A stretch of DNA of 64,000 nt, from contig NZ_CADIJQ010000006.1 in NCBI RefSeq assembly GCF_902859595.1, positions 124,001 to 188,000 of the forward strand, written 5' to 3'. Below are positions 46,946-55,854 of the stretch, one piece after another. The notes under the pieces were generated by a model that searched no databases, had not been told where the DNA came from, and worked only from the letters and a program-made list of their open reading frames with translations. Both the position numbers and the translations under genes were made by a program. This stretch comes from Achromobacter kerstersii (GTDB lineage Bacteria; Pseudomonadota; Gammaproteobacteria; Burkholderiales; Burkholderiaceae_B). The first letter of the stretch is position 1; the number at the start of each line of letters is the position of its first letter.

Positions 46946-48475
46946 TTACCTCCGGCCGCCGAAATGACCGCCGCCGCCGCCACCCGCACGTCCGCCGCCG
47001 CCGCTAGCCCGATGTCCGCCACCGCCGCCGCCCCGATTCATCTCGCTGCGTTGGCTCTGCTGGCGCATCCGGTCGCCGTTGCCGGCGTCGTGCAGCGCGC
47101 TGCTGCTGTTGGAGGCGCGGGCACGATCGCGGGCGGCGGATTCGTCCGCGCGCTGGCGTTGGGCCGCTGCCTGGTGGTCCTGCGTGGAAACGCTGGAAGA
47201 ACGTGGTGTGTGGTTGGCGCCGCTTTGCGCCCGGTCGCGGGAGCCTTGCCCGGCGCCTGCGTTGGCGCCTTGTCCACGGCTCGCCGCGGCGTCACCGCCC
47301 CGGGCTGCCGCACCCTCACCACCCCGGCCCGCCGCAGCCTGGCCGCCTCGACCTGCGGCGCCCTCGCCGCCTCGCCCGGCTGCGCCCTCGCCGCCCCGGC
47401 CCGCTGCGCCTTGGCCGCGTGCCCCGCCCCGTTCTTCATGACCGGCTATCGATTGCCCCGTGCGCCCCTCGAAAGACTGCGCGGCGCGGTCACGTGCGGC
47501 TTCCCGGGAATTCGCAGCGGGCGCGGCGCCGGCAGCGCGGCCGCCCTGGCTCTGCCCAAGCCCCTGCCCTTGCCTCTGACCCTGCGCTGCCTGACGGTTC
47601 TGCAAACCCGCCTGGCGTTGGCTGTCGAAACGCTGGCGGTTGCCCGCATCCGCATAGGGCGTGTTGCCGCGGTTGGCCGGGTTGTGCTGCCACGACACGT
47701 TGTTGTTTCTGGCGTTGTCGATCCGGTTATTGACGTTGATGTTGTTGTAGCGGTTCACGTCGATATCAACGTCGTTGTGTCCCCAGTTGAATCCGCCCCA
47801 CATCGAATTCACGGCCGCCACCCCCAGGCCAAACCCGATGCCGGATACAAGCGCGGTCGCAAATACCGAGCCCGGAGGCGGGGGATAGTAATAAGGCGGA
47901 TACGACGGATAGGACCACGCCCCGTACACCACCGTCGGGTTGTAGCTGGGCACATAGACCACTTGCGGGTCGGTCGGCTCAATCACCACCACCGTCTTGT
48001 TGGTGTCGGTGGTCGTGGACTTCACCGTCTGCTGCGGCGTGCTCTTCAGGTTGCCGGCCTTTTGCGCTTGCGTGCGCAGCCGCTGAACCGAATCCATCAC
48101 CCCGTCCGGCTGCGCCAGGAAGGCGTCGCCCACGGATTTCACCCAGTCGGGCTGACGCCCCATCATGTCCATGACGGAAGGAAACGCCACCAGGGATTTG
48201 ACGCTGGGGTCCCAGCTTTCGCCTTCAACCGCCTTGACCGCCGCATCGCCCGACTCGGACGTATGCGCCGCCGACCATTTGGCCGCAGCGGCAATGTCGT
48301 CGGGGTACGTGGCCCCCATCAGGATTTGTGACAGCAGCGAATCAGGGTACAGCGCCACGGGCGCCATCAGCTGATCCAACTGCCCATTGTCCAGCTTGGT
48401 CTGCGCCACGGCGGGCAGGCAGACTGCAAGCCCCAGGCACACCCAGCCGATGAACCACCTTTGCAGTCGACGCAT
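46946..48475 (-). CDS. DUF3300 family protein with Gly/Arg-rich C-terminal repeats
   Basis: A 509-residue exported protein. A signal peptide (to about 24) is followed by the DUF3300 domain (LMAPVALYPDSLLSQILMGATYP, YVPSYNPTVVYG) and a hydrophobic glycine-rich stretch. The C-terminal half is low complexity: Asn-rich, Gln-rich, then about six tandem octapeptides of GEGAAGRG type (roughly residues 350-405) and a Gly/His/Arg tail. The start at 48475 has GGAGAA upstream. The function is unknown; the DUF2950 partner follows. Confidence 0.9.
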   Translation of the reverse strand: MRRLQRWFIGWVCLGLAVCLPAVAQTKLDNGQLDQLMAPVALYPDSLLSQILMGATYPDDIAAAAKWSAAHTSESGDAAVKAVEGESWDPSVKSLVAFPSVMDMMGRQPDWVKSVGDAFLAQPDGVMDSVQRLRTQAQKAGNLKSTPQQTVKSTTTDTNKTVVVIEPTDPQVVYVPSYNPTVVYGAWSYPSYPPYYYPPPPGSVFATALVSGIGFGLGVAAVNSMWGGFNWGHNDVDIDVNRYNNINVNNRIDNARNNNVSWQHNPANRGNTPYADAGNRQRFDSQRQAGLQNRQAAQGQRQGQGLGQSQGGRAAGAAPAANSREAARDRAAQSFEGRTGQSIAGHEERGGARGQGAAGRGGEGAAGRGGEGAAGRGGQAAAGRGGEGAAARGGDAAASRGQGANAGAGQGSRDRAQSGANHTPRSSSVSTQDHQAAAQRQRADESAARDRARASNSSSALHDAGNGDRMRQQSQRSEMNRGGGGGGHRASGGGGRAGGGGGGHFGGRR

Positions 48476-48556
48476 GAACCGTTCTCCGTGTAGCAACGCA
48501 TGAAGCTGAACACCAGGAAGAAACCGCCGGATAACGCGCTGACAATATATGCCTAA

Positions 48557-48581
48557 CGCCGGCGCAGGGGAAGCGCCGGCG
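48557..48581 (-). terminator. Hairpin at the end of the ssu cluster
   Basis: CGCCGGCGC (48557-48565) and GCGCCGGCG (48573-48581) form a perfect nine-base stem, seven-base loop, 15 bases after the molbindin stop. There is no run of Ts, only a T/A-rich stretch beyond. Confidence 0.55.
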
Positions 48582-48595
48582 CCAATCTCGCTTTC

Positions 48596-48811
48596 TTACA
48601 GTTTGGCGACGGACACCTCGGTGGCTTTGACGAAGGCCAGCACCTCGGTGCCGACTTGCAGGTCCAGTTCCTTCACGGAACGCGTGGTGATCACGGACGT
48701 GACGATACCTGCCGGCGTGTCCACGTCTACCTCGGACACCACCGGTCCCAGGATGATTTCCTTGATCTTGCCGCGGAACTGGTTACGGGCGTTGATGGAT
48801 TGAATGCTCAT
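48596..48811 (-). CDS. Molbindin/TOBE-domain protein (SsuF-like)
   Basis: A 71-residue single TOBE domain (Mop family) that binds molybdate-type oxyanions as a multimer: SINARNQFRGKIKEIILGPVVSEV with the ITTRSV and VKATEV segments. GGAG precedes the ATG at 48811. In Pseudomonas the last gene of ssuEADCBF, ssuF, encodes just such a molbindin and is needed for sulfonate use, and here it follows ssuB on the same strand, 66 bases downstream. The ssuF identity is therefore likely from context. Confidence 0.85.
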   Translation of the reverse strand: MSIQSINARNQFRGKIKEIILGPVVSEVDVDTPAGIVTSVITTRSVKELDLQVGTEVLAFVKATEVSVAKL

Positions 48812-48877
48812 GGCTTGCTCCTGATGAAAGGGTCGGCGCCATCGGGGCGCCACGTAAAAGGGAAATGACTGACGGCG

Positions 48878-49801
48878 CTACACCGCCAGCCGCAAATGCC
48901 GAATCTGAATCACGGGCGCAAGCGGCCGGTCGGTCAACGGCGGCTCTGCTTCTTTCAAGATGGCGCGCAACACCCGCGCGGCCAGCGCGGCAAAAGCGGC
49001 GGAACCGCGTGCGCGCGGGCGCGTCAATGCCACGCGCTCGTCAAAAATCACCGCACCCTCGTCGATCACCACAATGCGATCGGCCAGCGCCACGGCTTCG
49101 TGCACGTCACGCGTGGCCAGCACGGACGTAAAACCGCCGCGCTGCCACGCCTGTTCGATCAGCGCTTGCGCGTCGATGCGCGACAGCGCATCCAGCCCGC
49201 TTAACGGGTCATCCAGCAACAACAGGCCGGGTTGGCGCAATAGCGCTCGCGCCAACGCCACGCGCTGGCGCTGCGCAGCATTCAACTGCGCCGGCCAGTC
49301 GCTGGCGTGTTCCGCCAAGCCCACTTGCCGCAGCGCATCAAGCGCCCGGCCCCGCGCATCGCCCGGCACACCCAGCGCCACGTTCTGCCACACGCGCTTC
49401 CACGGCAGCAGCCGGTCTTCGGGAAACACCAGCCGCACCCGTTCGTCGGACGCCCATTGCGGAAAGTTGTCGAACAGCACGGGCGAACGCGTGGGCGGCC
49501 CCCCCTGCGCGCCGCTTGGCCGGTCAAGACCCGCCAGAATGCGCAGCAACCTGCTCTTTCCCGCGCCGCCACGTCCCACGACGGCCACGAACTCGCCCGC
49601 GGCAATATCCAGATCCAGCCCCTTGAGCACCACGCGCGCGCCATCCCGCTTGGCCAGCTTGCGCAGGCTGATGCGCAGCGGCCGGCCGGGTTCCTCCACG
49701 GGCGCGTCCGCGTCATCGCGCCGCGCCCGGTCAGGCACCTCCAGATGCTGCAACAGCTCGAACTCCTGCGGCGGGATGAACATCAGCGTGCCGGCCGCCA
49801 C
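48878..49801 (-). CDS. ssuB: Degenerate SsuB-type ABC ATPase
   Basis: A 307-residue ABC protein aligning along its length with SsuB, the sulfonate-importer ATPase (RLLPWKRVWQNVALG, PGLLLLDDPLSGLDALSR). The nucleotide-binding signatures are altered: Walker A is GRGGAGKSR (76-84), the Q-loop glutamine is Pro127, the signature LSGGQ is LNAAQ (173-177), the Walker B glutamate is Asp198 and the H-loop histidine is Arg231. The D-loop is intact. ATP hydrolysis should be weak or absent. It has no cysteine. The start is GTG 49801 or ATG 49783. It follows the MetQ-like gene by one base. Confidence 0.85.
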   Translation of the reverse strand: MAAGTLMFIPPQEFELLQHLEVPDRARRDDADAPVEEPGRPLRISLRKLAKRDGARVVLKGLDLDIAAGEFVAVVGRGGAGKSRLLRILAGLDRPSGAQGGPPTRSPVLFDNFPQWASDERVRLVFPEDRLLPWKRVWQNVALGVPGDARGRALDALRQVGLAEHASDWPAQLNAAQRQRVALARALLRQPGLLLLDDPLSGLDALSRIDAQALIEQAWQRGGFTSVLATRDVHEAVALADRIVVIDEGAVIFDERVALTRPRARGSAAFAALAARVLRAILKEAEPPLTDRPLAPVIQIRHLRLAV

Positions 49802-49802
49802 C

Positions 49803-50627
49803 CTAGCGGGCCGCCTCCAGCTTTTGCTGATAATCGGTCTTCACGAAGCCCGCAAATGACTTATCGGTCACCGCCAGGAATTCGCGCGACGCGTAAGCCG
49901 CCGCGATGTCTTTCACATACGGCCTGCCGATATCCGCGGTGCGCACGGCGACCAGGTTCTGGTAGGTGGGCGTGGTCTTCTCCAGCGCCAGCGCCGAGGT
50001 CAGCTTCAGGCCCGAGGCCAGCGCAAAGTTGCCGTTCACAAACGAGTAATCGGTGTCGTCCAGCGAACGCGGCAACTGCGCCGCTTCAAGCGGAATCAGC
50101 TTGATCTTCTTCACGTTCACGGCCACGTCCTTTTCTGACGCCTGCAAGGGGTCGTAGCCATCGCGCAGCTTCACCCAGCCCAGCTCCTGCAACACCACCA
50201 GCGCACGCGCCTGATTGGTCGGGTCGTTCGGCAAGGCCACGGTGACGCCGTCAGGCGCCGCGTCCACGCTCTTGTATTTCTTGCTGTAGATGGCGATGGG
50301 CGCAGTGGGTACCTTCACCAGCTCGGACAGCGCCAGCTTGTTCTTGGCCGCGAAGTTCTTCAGATACACCTCGTGCTGAAACGCGTTGGCGTCCAACGCG
50401 CCCTGCGCCAGCGCGAAGTTGGGCTGGATGTAGTCGTTGAATTCCACGATCTTGACCGTGTAGCCCTGCTTTTCCAGGATGGGCTTGATGCCAAGTTTGA
50501 TCTGGTCGCTGTACGGCCCCGCCGTGGCGCCGAACACGATTTCTTTCTTCGCGGGGTCGGCGGCATGCGCCGCACCGAGGGTCAGCGCGGCCAGCGCCGC
50601 GAACAGGGCAAGTCGAGGGAATGACAT
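49803..50627 (-). CDS. MetQ/NlpA-family substrate-binding protein (first copy)
   Basis: A 274-residue periplasmic binding protein of the D-methionine (MetQ/NlpA) family. A cleavable signal ends AAHA (residue 22), and no lipobox cysteine is present, so it is soluble rather than lipid-anchored. ATAGPYSDQIKLGIKPILE, VEFNDYIQPNFALAQGALDANAFQH and PNDPTNQARAL are family segments. It is encoded with MetI- and MetN-like genes inside an ssu cluster, so a sulfur-containing ligand other than methionine is possible. It contains no cysteine. GAGG precedes the ATG. Confidence 0.9.
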   Translation of the reverse strand: MSFPRLALFAALAALTLGAAHAADPAKKEIVFGATAGPYSDQIKLGIKPILEKQGYTVKIVEFNDYIQPNFALAQGALDANAFQHEVYLKNFAAKNKLALSELVKVPTAPIAIYSKKYKSVDAAPDGVTVALPNDPTNQARALVVLQELGWVKLRDGYDPLQASEKDVAVNVKKIKLIPLEAAQLPRSLDDTDYSFVNGNFALASGLKLTSALALEKTTPTYQNLVAVRTADIGRPYVKDIAAAYASREFLAVTDKSFAGFVKTDYQQKLEAAR

Positions 50628-50643
50628 GTGAGTCCTCAAGCGT

Positions 50644-51306
50644 TCAACGCTTGTCGATATGGCGCGCGACGGTATTGCCCGCTACCTGAATGATTTGCAC
50701 CAGCACGACAAGCAGCGCCACGGTCAGCACCATCACGTCGGTCTGGAAGCGGTAGTAGCCGTAGCGAATGGCCAGGTCGCCGATGCCGCCGCCGCCCACC
50801 ACGCCGGCCACCGCCGAATAGGAAAGAAAGCTCACGGCCAGCACCGTCAAGGCAAGCACCAGGCCAGAGCGCGCCTCAACGAGCAGCACGCGCCGCACAA
50901 TCTGAAGCTCCGACGCGCCGGCCGCATGGGCGGCCTCGATCACGCCGCGCGGCACTTCCCGCAGGCATTGCTCGACCAGGCGGGCAAAGTAAGGAATGGC
51001 CGCGAAAGACAGCGGCACCGCCGCCGCAACGGGACCGATCGACGTGCCCGCAATCGCACGCGTAAACGGCACCAGCGCCACCAGCAAAATGATGAACGGA
51101 AACGAACGCACCGTATTCACCGTCCAGCTCAGCAGCCGATGCGACACCGGACGGTCCAGCGACTGCCCGGGCCCTGTCAGGAACACCAGCACGCCCAGCG
51201 GCCCGCCAAACAGAATGGACGCAGCCAACGCGATGGCCAGCATCAGAAAGGTCTGGCCAACCGCCACGCCCAGTTCGGGCAGCAACTGCACAAAGGTATC
51301 CAGCAT
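50644..51306 (-). CDS. MetI-like ABC permease
   Basis: A 220-residue inner-membrane permease of the methionine-transporter family, with five hydrophobic segments and the EAA loop at EAAHAAGASELQIVRRVLL (about 125-143). VNTVRSFPFIILLVALVPFTRA is characteristic of MetI. The ATG overlaps the MetN stop (TGATG), indicating coupling. It pairs with the MetN-like ATPase and the MetQ-like protein on either side. Confidence 0.92.
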   Translation of the reverse strand: MLDTFVQLLPELGVAVGQTFLMLAIALAASILFGGPLGVLVFLTGPGQSLDRPVSHRLLSWTVNTVRSFPFIILLVALVPFTRAIAGTSIGPVAAAVPLSFAAIPYFARLVEQCLREVPRGVIEAAHAAGASELQIVRRVLLVEARSGLVLALTVLAVSFLSYSAVAGVVGGGGIGDLAIRYGYYRFQTDVMVLTVALLVVLVQIIQVAGNTVARHIDKR

Positions 51307-52106
51307 CACGCAACCTCTTCATACGGGTGGGTGGCCTCGCGGATGAGCTCGCGGCCCAGCGCGGACGACAGGTGCACGTTGGCGCCCGAGATTTCTGCCT
51401 GCTCCAGCACGCGGCCGTCTTCCATCACCGCCACGTGGCGGCACAGCGCGCGCACGACGGCGAGTTCGTGTGTGACGATCACAATCGTCACGCCCAGCCG
51501 CTTGTTGATGTCGCGCAGTACGGCGAGCACGGAACGCGTGGTCTCGGGGTCCAGCGCGGAAGTGGGCTCGTCGCACAGCAGCACCGCGGGCTCGCTGGCC
51601 AAGGCGCGTGCGATCGCCACGCGCTGCTTCTGGCCGCCCGACAATTGCGCGGGGTAGCTGGCGATCTTGTCGGTCAGGCCCACGATGTCCAGGCAGTCGC
51701 GCACGCGCGCCGCAATCTGTTCGCGGCTGCGTCCGCCATGCACGCGCAGCGCAAAGGCCACGTTCTCGAACACGGTCTCGTTTTGCAGCAGATTGAATTG
51801 CTGAAAGATCATGCCGATGTTCTGCCGGGCGCCACGCAGCGCGCGCTTGGGCAGCGCCGTCAATTCCGTGCCGGCCACATGCACCGCGCCTTCGTCTGGC
51901 CGTTCCAGCAGGTTGATCAGGCGCAGCAGCGTGGACTTGCCCGCGCCGCTTTTGCCGATGATGCCGAAGGTGTCGCCCGCGCGAATCGACAAGGACACAT
52001 CGCGCACGGCATCGAAGCGGCCCGAGCGCGTGGCGTAGGCCTTGCTGACGGCATCCAGCCGGATCACGGTCTGCGGCGCGCTGGGAAGAGAAGAAATCTG
52101 GGTCAT
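51306..52106 (-). CDS. MetN-like ABC ATPase, short form
   Basis: A 266-residue ATPase with all functional motifs intact: Walker A GKSGAGKST, Q-loop IFQQFN, signature LSGGQKQR, Walker B LLCDEPTSALD and switch VTHEL. It matches MetN up to about residue 250 but stops there: the C-terminal NIL/ACT-like domain (about 90 residues) that senses methionine in E. coli MetN is missing. Transport should therefore not be shut off by internal methionine. The ATG at 52106 is the family start; the upstream open frame overlaps the preceding gene. Confidence 0.92.
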   Translation of the reverse strand: MTQISSLPSAPQTVIRLDAVSKAYATRSGRFDAVRDVSLSIRAGDTFGIIGKSGAGKSTLLRLINLLERPDEGAVHVAGTELTALPKRALRGARQNIGMIFQQFNLLQNETVFENVAFALRVHGGRSREQIAARVRDCLDIVGLTDKIASYPAQLSGGQKQRVAIARALASEPAVLLCDEPTSALDPETTRSVLAVLRDINKRLGVTIVIVTHELAVVRALCRHVAVMEDGRVLEQAEISGANVHLSSALGRELIREATHPYEEVA

Positions 52107-52116
52107 CGGGAAGGCA

Positions 52117-53352
52117 TCATGAGTAAGCGGTGGGTTCAGGAATCTGGTCCAGCAGCGCGTAGCGGCCCAGATCGCGGACCTTGTAGGCCACCGGGTCGTG
52201 CAACGTGTGCACGCGCGCATTGCGCCAGAAGCGGTCGTAGCCGAAACGCGCGGCGGTGGAACTGGCGCCGGTGACGTCGAACAATTCCGACCCCACTTCC
52301 AGCGCGGCGCGATGCGCCAGCACCTTGGCTTGTGCGCCCGCCACCGCCACCCGGCCGCGCTCGTCCGCCGTCACGGACGGGCCGCGTTCCAAGGCGGCAT
52401 CCAGCGCCAGACCCGCCTGGTCCGTCAGGGCCTCTGCGGCTTGCAGGCGCAACCAGAATTCGCCGAAGCGCTCCTGCACATACGGGTCGTCGGCATGGCG
52501 CTGCACGCCTGCGGCAAACCACGCGCGCGCATCCTCGCGCACATAGCGGCGCGCTTCCTGGAACGCGCCGCGCGCCAGCCCCAGGTACAGATTCGTCATG
52601 ATCAGCTGCGCCACCTGCGACCGCAGCGTGGCGCGCGGCGTTGCCGTCACGCCCGGCGCTTGCAGCACCTGAATGGCTTCCAGGCGAACGTGGTCGAAAC
52701 GCACCGTGCCGCTATCGGTCTGGCGTTGTCCGAAGGCATCCCAATCCGGGTTCACGGTAATGCCCTCAGCCCGCGTCGGCACCGCCGCGATCAACGCGGT
52801 ATCCGACGCCTTGTGCCAGGCAGAAAACGTCAGCACATCCGAACCCACCGAGCCCGAGCTGAAACTCTTCACCCCGTCGATGCGGTAGCCGTCCAGTTCG
52901 GCGCGCGCAACCACACGGCGGTCCAGCGGGTTCAGCGCATTGCCCCAGAACAGATTGCGTTCGACGGTGGGTTTCAAGAAATATGCGTGCTGTGCGGGCG
53001 TGCCATAGAGCAGTACGCCGGCGACTTGCAAATGGTGAAAACCAAAGACGTGCGCCAAGGCGCTGTCGGCTTCGGCCAAGCGGCGCACCGCCGCCAACAC
53101 CGTGGACCAGCTTGCGCCCGCGCCGCCAAATTCCGTTGGCACTGACAAGCGCAGCAAGCCGCTCGCGCGGATCAGTTCACGTTCGTGCGCGGCGTGTCCG
53201 CCCTGCCGGTCGCGCTCGACAGCGGTCGCGGCCAACTGCGACGCCAGTGTTTCCAGCGCCTGCGCCGGGTCTGCGGAGAACGCCGGAGTGACATCATCGG
53301 CTTCAGCGGCCTGCGCCACGGATGTTGTTCGTATGGCTTGAATCTTGGCCAT
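52117..53352 (-). CDS. SfnB/DszC-like acyl-CoA-dehydrogenase-fold monooxygenase
   Basis: A 411-residue flavoprotein of the acyl-CoA dehydrogenase fold, group D flavin monooxygenase type (SfnB/DszC). GASWSTVLAAVRRLAEADSALAHVFGFHH and the C-terminal FWRNARVHTLHDPVAYK are family signatures; the usual catalytic glutamate region of true dehydrogenases is not present in the same form. It would use reduced flavin from SsuE to oxidise an organosulfur compound (inference). It contains no cysteine. AGGA precedes the ATG at 53352. It lies between ssuC and the MetN-like gene. Confidence 0.85.
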   Translation of the reverse strand: MAKIQAIRTTSVAQAAEADDVTPAFSADPAQALETLASQLAATAVERDRQGGHAAHERELIRASGLLRLSVPTEFGGAGASWSTVLAAVRRLAEADSALAHVFGFHHLQVAGVLLYGTPAQHAYFLKPTVERNLFWGNALNPLDRRVVARAELDGYRIDGVKSFSSGSVGSDVLTFSAWHKASDTALIAAVPTRAEGITVNPDWDAFGQRQTDSGTVRFDHVRLEAIQVLQAPGVTATPRATLRSQVAQLIMTNLYLGLARGAFQEARRYVREDARAWFAAGVQRHADDPYVQERFGEFWLRLQAAEALTDQAGLALDAALERGPSVTADERGRVAVAGAQAKVLAHRAALEVGSELFDVTGASSTAARFGYDRFWRNARVHTLHDPVAYKVRDLGRYALLDQIPEPTAYS

Positions 53353-53362
53353 GGTTGAAATC

Positions 53363-54055
53363 CTAATAAGCGCCAGCGGCGGGCCGCGCGCGGCTCCAGC
53401 GCGACGCATGACGCGACCAGGCAGACAGCAAGCGATCGGCCGCCTGGGCCAGCACGGCGTAAATCAAAAAGGTCAGCACGATGCGGTCAACGGCCGTGCT
53501 GCCATCGGGATGGGCCGCCAGGGTGCGAATGGCTTCGACGCCAAGCAGCAAGCCCCACAGCAGCAGCAGCGCCCCGCGCAGCCCGGACAGTACCGACGGC
53601 AAGGCGCCCGGCAAGATCACGTCGCGCAACAGCGGCCAACGGGCAAGACCTGCCGTGCGGCCCAGCTCGATCAGCGTTGCGTCCACCCCGCGCACCCCTT
53701 GAAACGCGGCGGCGTACACCGGGAAGAACACGCCCACGGCCAACAGGCCCAGCGTTGCGCCTTCTTTTGTTTCCCCTATTGCGCCCGCGCTCAGCAGCAG
53801 CAAGGGAATGCTCGCCAACACCGCCACGCCGCGCAACACGCGCACTCCTGCGTCCAACACGTTGCCGGCCGTGCGCGACAACCCGTTCAGCGCACCCAAT
53901 GCCACCCCCACGGCGCCGCCCAACAGCAGCGCCACCGACACACGCCACACGCTGACGCGCAGCAGCGCCCATGCGTCGCCCGACCCCCAAGCCTCTGCCG
54001 CAGCGGAGACCAACGAAGACGGCGTGGACAGCATCGGCAACCAGTGCGCAGACAT
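53363..54055 (-). CDS. ssuC: SsuC-like ABC permease, N-terminally short
   Basis: A 230-residue permease aligning with the C-terminal part of SsuC (about 263 residues in E. coli). The EAA-type loop is at ELGRTAGLARWPLLRDVILPGALPSV. It lacks the first part of SsuC including the initial membrane helix, and the segment after the EAA loop departs from the family. The ATG overlaps the ssuD stop by one base (TGATG). With no SsuA and a degenerate SsuB, whether it forms a working importer is doubtful. Confidence 0.8.
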   Translation of the reverse strand: MSAHWLPMLSTPSSLVSAAAEAWGSGDAWALLRVSVWRVSVALLLGGAVGVALGALNGLSRTAGNVLDAGVRVLRGVAVLASIPLLLLSAGAIGETKEGATLGLLAVGVFFPVYAAAFQGVRGVDATLIELGRTAGLARWPLLRDVILPGALPSVLSGLRGALLLLWGLLLGVEAIRTLAAHPDGSTAVDRIVLTFLIYAVLAQAADRLLSAWSRHASRWSRARPAAGAY

Positions 54056-55227
54056 CAGCTTGCCGATTCCTTTGGCACCAGTTCGGTCGCCATGACTTCG
54101 CCAAATGGTCCTGTCAGCACCGTGTTGCCCGCGTGGCGCTGGCCCTTGCCAGGCAGCAGCGGAAACACCAGCTCAGCAAAGCGATACGACTCTTCCAGAT
54201 GCGGATAGCCCGAGAAGATGAAGGTGTCGATGCCCAGATCGGCGTATTCCTGGATGCGGGCGGCGACGGTCTTGGGATCACCCACCAGCGCCGTGCCAGC
54301 CCCGCCACGCACCAGCCCCACACCCGCCCACAGGTTTGGAGCGATTTCCAGATGCGAACGGCCGCCCTGCCCGTCGCTAAGCTTTCCGCCATGCAAAGCG
54401 GCCATGCGGCGCTGGCCTTCGGAATCCATCTTGGCAAACGCTGCTTGCGCCGCGCTCACCGCGTCTTCGCTCAAGTGGCTGATGAGCTCGTCGGCGGCCG
54501 CCCATGCCGCTTCTTCCGTTTCGCGCACGATGACGTGCAAGCGGATACCAAAGCGCAAGGTGCGCCCATGCTCCGCCGCCCGTGCACGGATGTCCGCGAT
54601 TTTCTTGGCCACGGCCTCGGGCGGCTCGCCCCAGGTCAGATAAACGTCCAACTGCTCGGCGGCCAGCGCATGTGCGGCCTCGGACGAGCCACCGAAGTAC
54701 AAAGGCGGATACGGCTTTTGCACGGGCGGATAAATCACCTTGCCGCCCTTGGACACCAGCTGTTCGCCTTCGAAGCTGTAGCCTTCGGCCTGATGGCTGT
54801 TTTCCAGAATGCCGCGCCAGATGTGCAGATAGTCAGCCGTGATGGCGTAGCGCTCGTCATGGCTGACAAAGACACCGTCGCCTTCCAGCTCACCCGGGTC
54901 GCCGCCCGTCACCACGTTGACCAGCAAACGCCCTTCGGACAGACGGTCAAACGTGGCGGCCATGCGCGCCGACACCTGCGGGGAGCTGACGCCGGGGCGT
55001 ATCGCCACCAGAAACTTCAACCGGCGCGTGGCGCCGATGAGGCTGGACGCCACGACCCACGCATCTTCGCAAGACCGGCCGGTGGGCAGCAGCACGCCGT
55101 CATAGCCCAGCGTGTCGGCCGCTACCGCGACCTGACGAAAGTAGTCATAGCTTGCCGCGCGCGCGCCCTGGCTGGTGCCAAGGTAGCGCGAGTCGCCATG
55201 CGTGGGAATGAACCAGAAAACATCCAT
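54055..55227 (-). CDS. ssuD: FMNH2-dependent alkanesulfonate monooxygenase
   Basis: A 390-residue luciferase-like monooxygenase releasing sulfite from alkanesulfonates with FMNH2 and O2. [54 protein letters not shown] and [11 protein letters not shown] are diagnostic of SsuD. The C-terminal VELVPKES type extension is present. The ATG at 55227 gives the family N-terminus; the upstream open frame is not supported. It overlaps ssuC and follows ssuE by 13 bases. Confidence 0.95.
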   Translation of the reverse strand: MDVFWFIPTHGDSRYLGTSQGARAASYDYFRQVAVAADTLGYDGVLLPTGRSCEDAWVVASSLIGATRRLKFLVAIRPGVSSPQVSARMAATFDRLSEGRLLVNVVTGGDPGELEGDGVFVSHDERYAITADYLHIWRGILENSHQAEGYSFEGEQLVSKGGKVIYPPVQKPYPPLYFGGSSEAAHALAAEQLDVYLTWGEPPEAVAKKIADIRARAAEHGRTLRFGIRLHVIVRETEEAAWAAADELISHLSEDAVSAAQAAFAKMDSEGQRRMAALHGGKLSDGQGGRSHLEIAPNLWAGVGLVRGGAGTALVGDPKTVAARIQEYADLGIDTFIFSGYPHLEESYRFAELVFPLLPGKGQRHAGNTVLTGPFGEVMATELVPKESAS

Positions 55228-55240
55228 GTGCAGCTCCGGG

Positions 55241-55834
55241 TCAGACGCTGAACCCGCCCGCAAGCGCGAGGCGGCCCAGGTCATAGGCTTCGTTGACAAC
55301 GATGGTGCGCGCCAGCACCTGCTCGCTCAAACGGTCAACGGCGTCGTCCAGGCGCGCGCGCACGTCATCGTCGATATGAATGGCGCCGTCATCATCGACG
55401 CGCACCTGCTTGTCGGTGGCGTACACGCCTGCCAGGATGTGGCGGGCGCCCAGCGCCGACAACACCGGCTTCAGCCCGTATTCCAGCGCCAGCAAATGCG
55501 CAGGGCTTCCGCCCGTGGCAATCGGCAGCACCACCTTGCCGGCCAGCGCCTTCTCATCCAACAGATCCAGCACGGCCTTCAGCCCGCCGGCGAACGAAGC
55601 CTTGTAGACCGGCGTCGAAATCAGCACCGCATCCGCGGCGCCAACCCGCGCCCGCAACGCGCCGGCGGCCGCGCCCGAGTAATGGCCTTCAATCAGTTCT
55701 TCGGCCGGAATATCGCGCAAGCCCAGTTCACTGACACCCAGCCCCAACGCGCGCAACCGTTGCGCGGCATGGCGAAGCAAAGCAGAAGACCGGGAACGCT
55801 GAGACGGGCTGCCCGTCAAGGTAAGGATGCTCAT
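55241..55834 (-). CDS. ssuE: NAD(P)H-dependent FMN reductase
   Basis: A 197-residue flavodoxin-fold reductase that supplies FMNH2 to Ssu[16 protein letters not shown] (phosphate/FMN loop), [20 protein letters not shown] and [27 protein letters not shown] match SsuE closely. The ATG at 55834 gives the usual N-terminus [10 protein letters not shown]; 38 upstream codons are dismissed as overlap with the neighbour. It contains no cysteine. The SfnB- and DszA-like enzymes here also need reduced flavin and may share it. Confidence 0.93.
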   Translation of the reverse strand: MSILTLTGSPSQRSRSSALLRHAAQRLRALGLGVSELGLRDIPAEELIEGHYSGAAAGALRARVGAADAVLISTPVYKASFAGGLKAVLDLLDEKALAGKVVLPIATGGSPAHLLALEYGLKPVLSALGARHILAGVYATDKQVRVDDDGAIHIDDDVRARLDDAVDRLSEQVLARTIVVNEAYDLGRLALAGGFSV

Positions 55835-55854
55835 GGGGGTTCGCAAAGGTCGCG

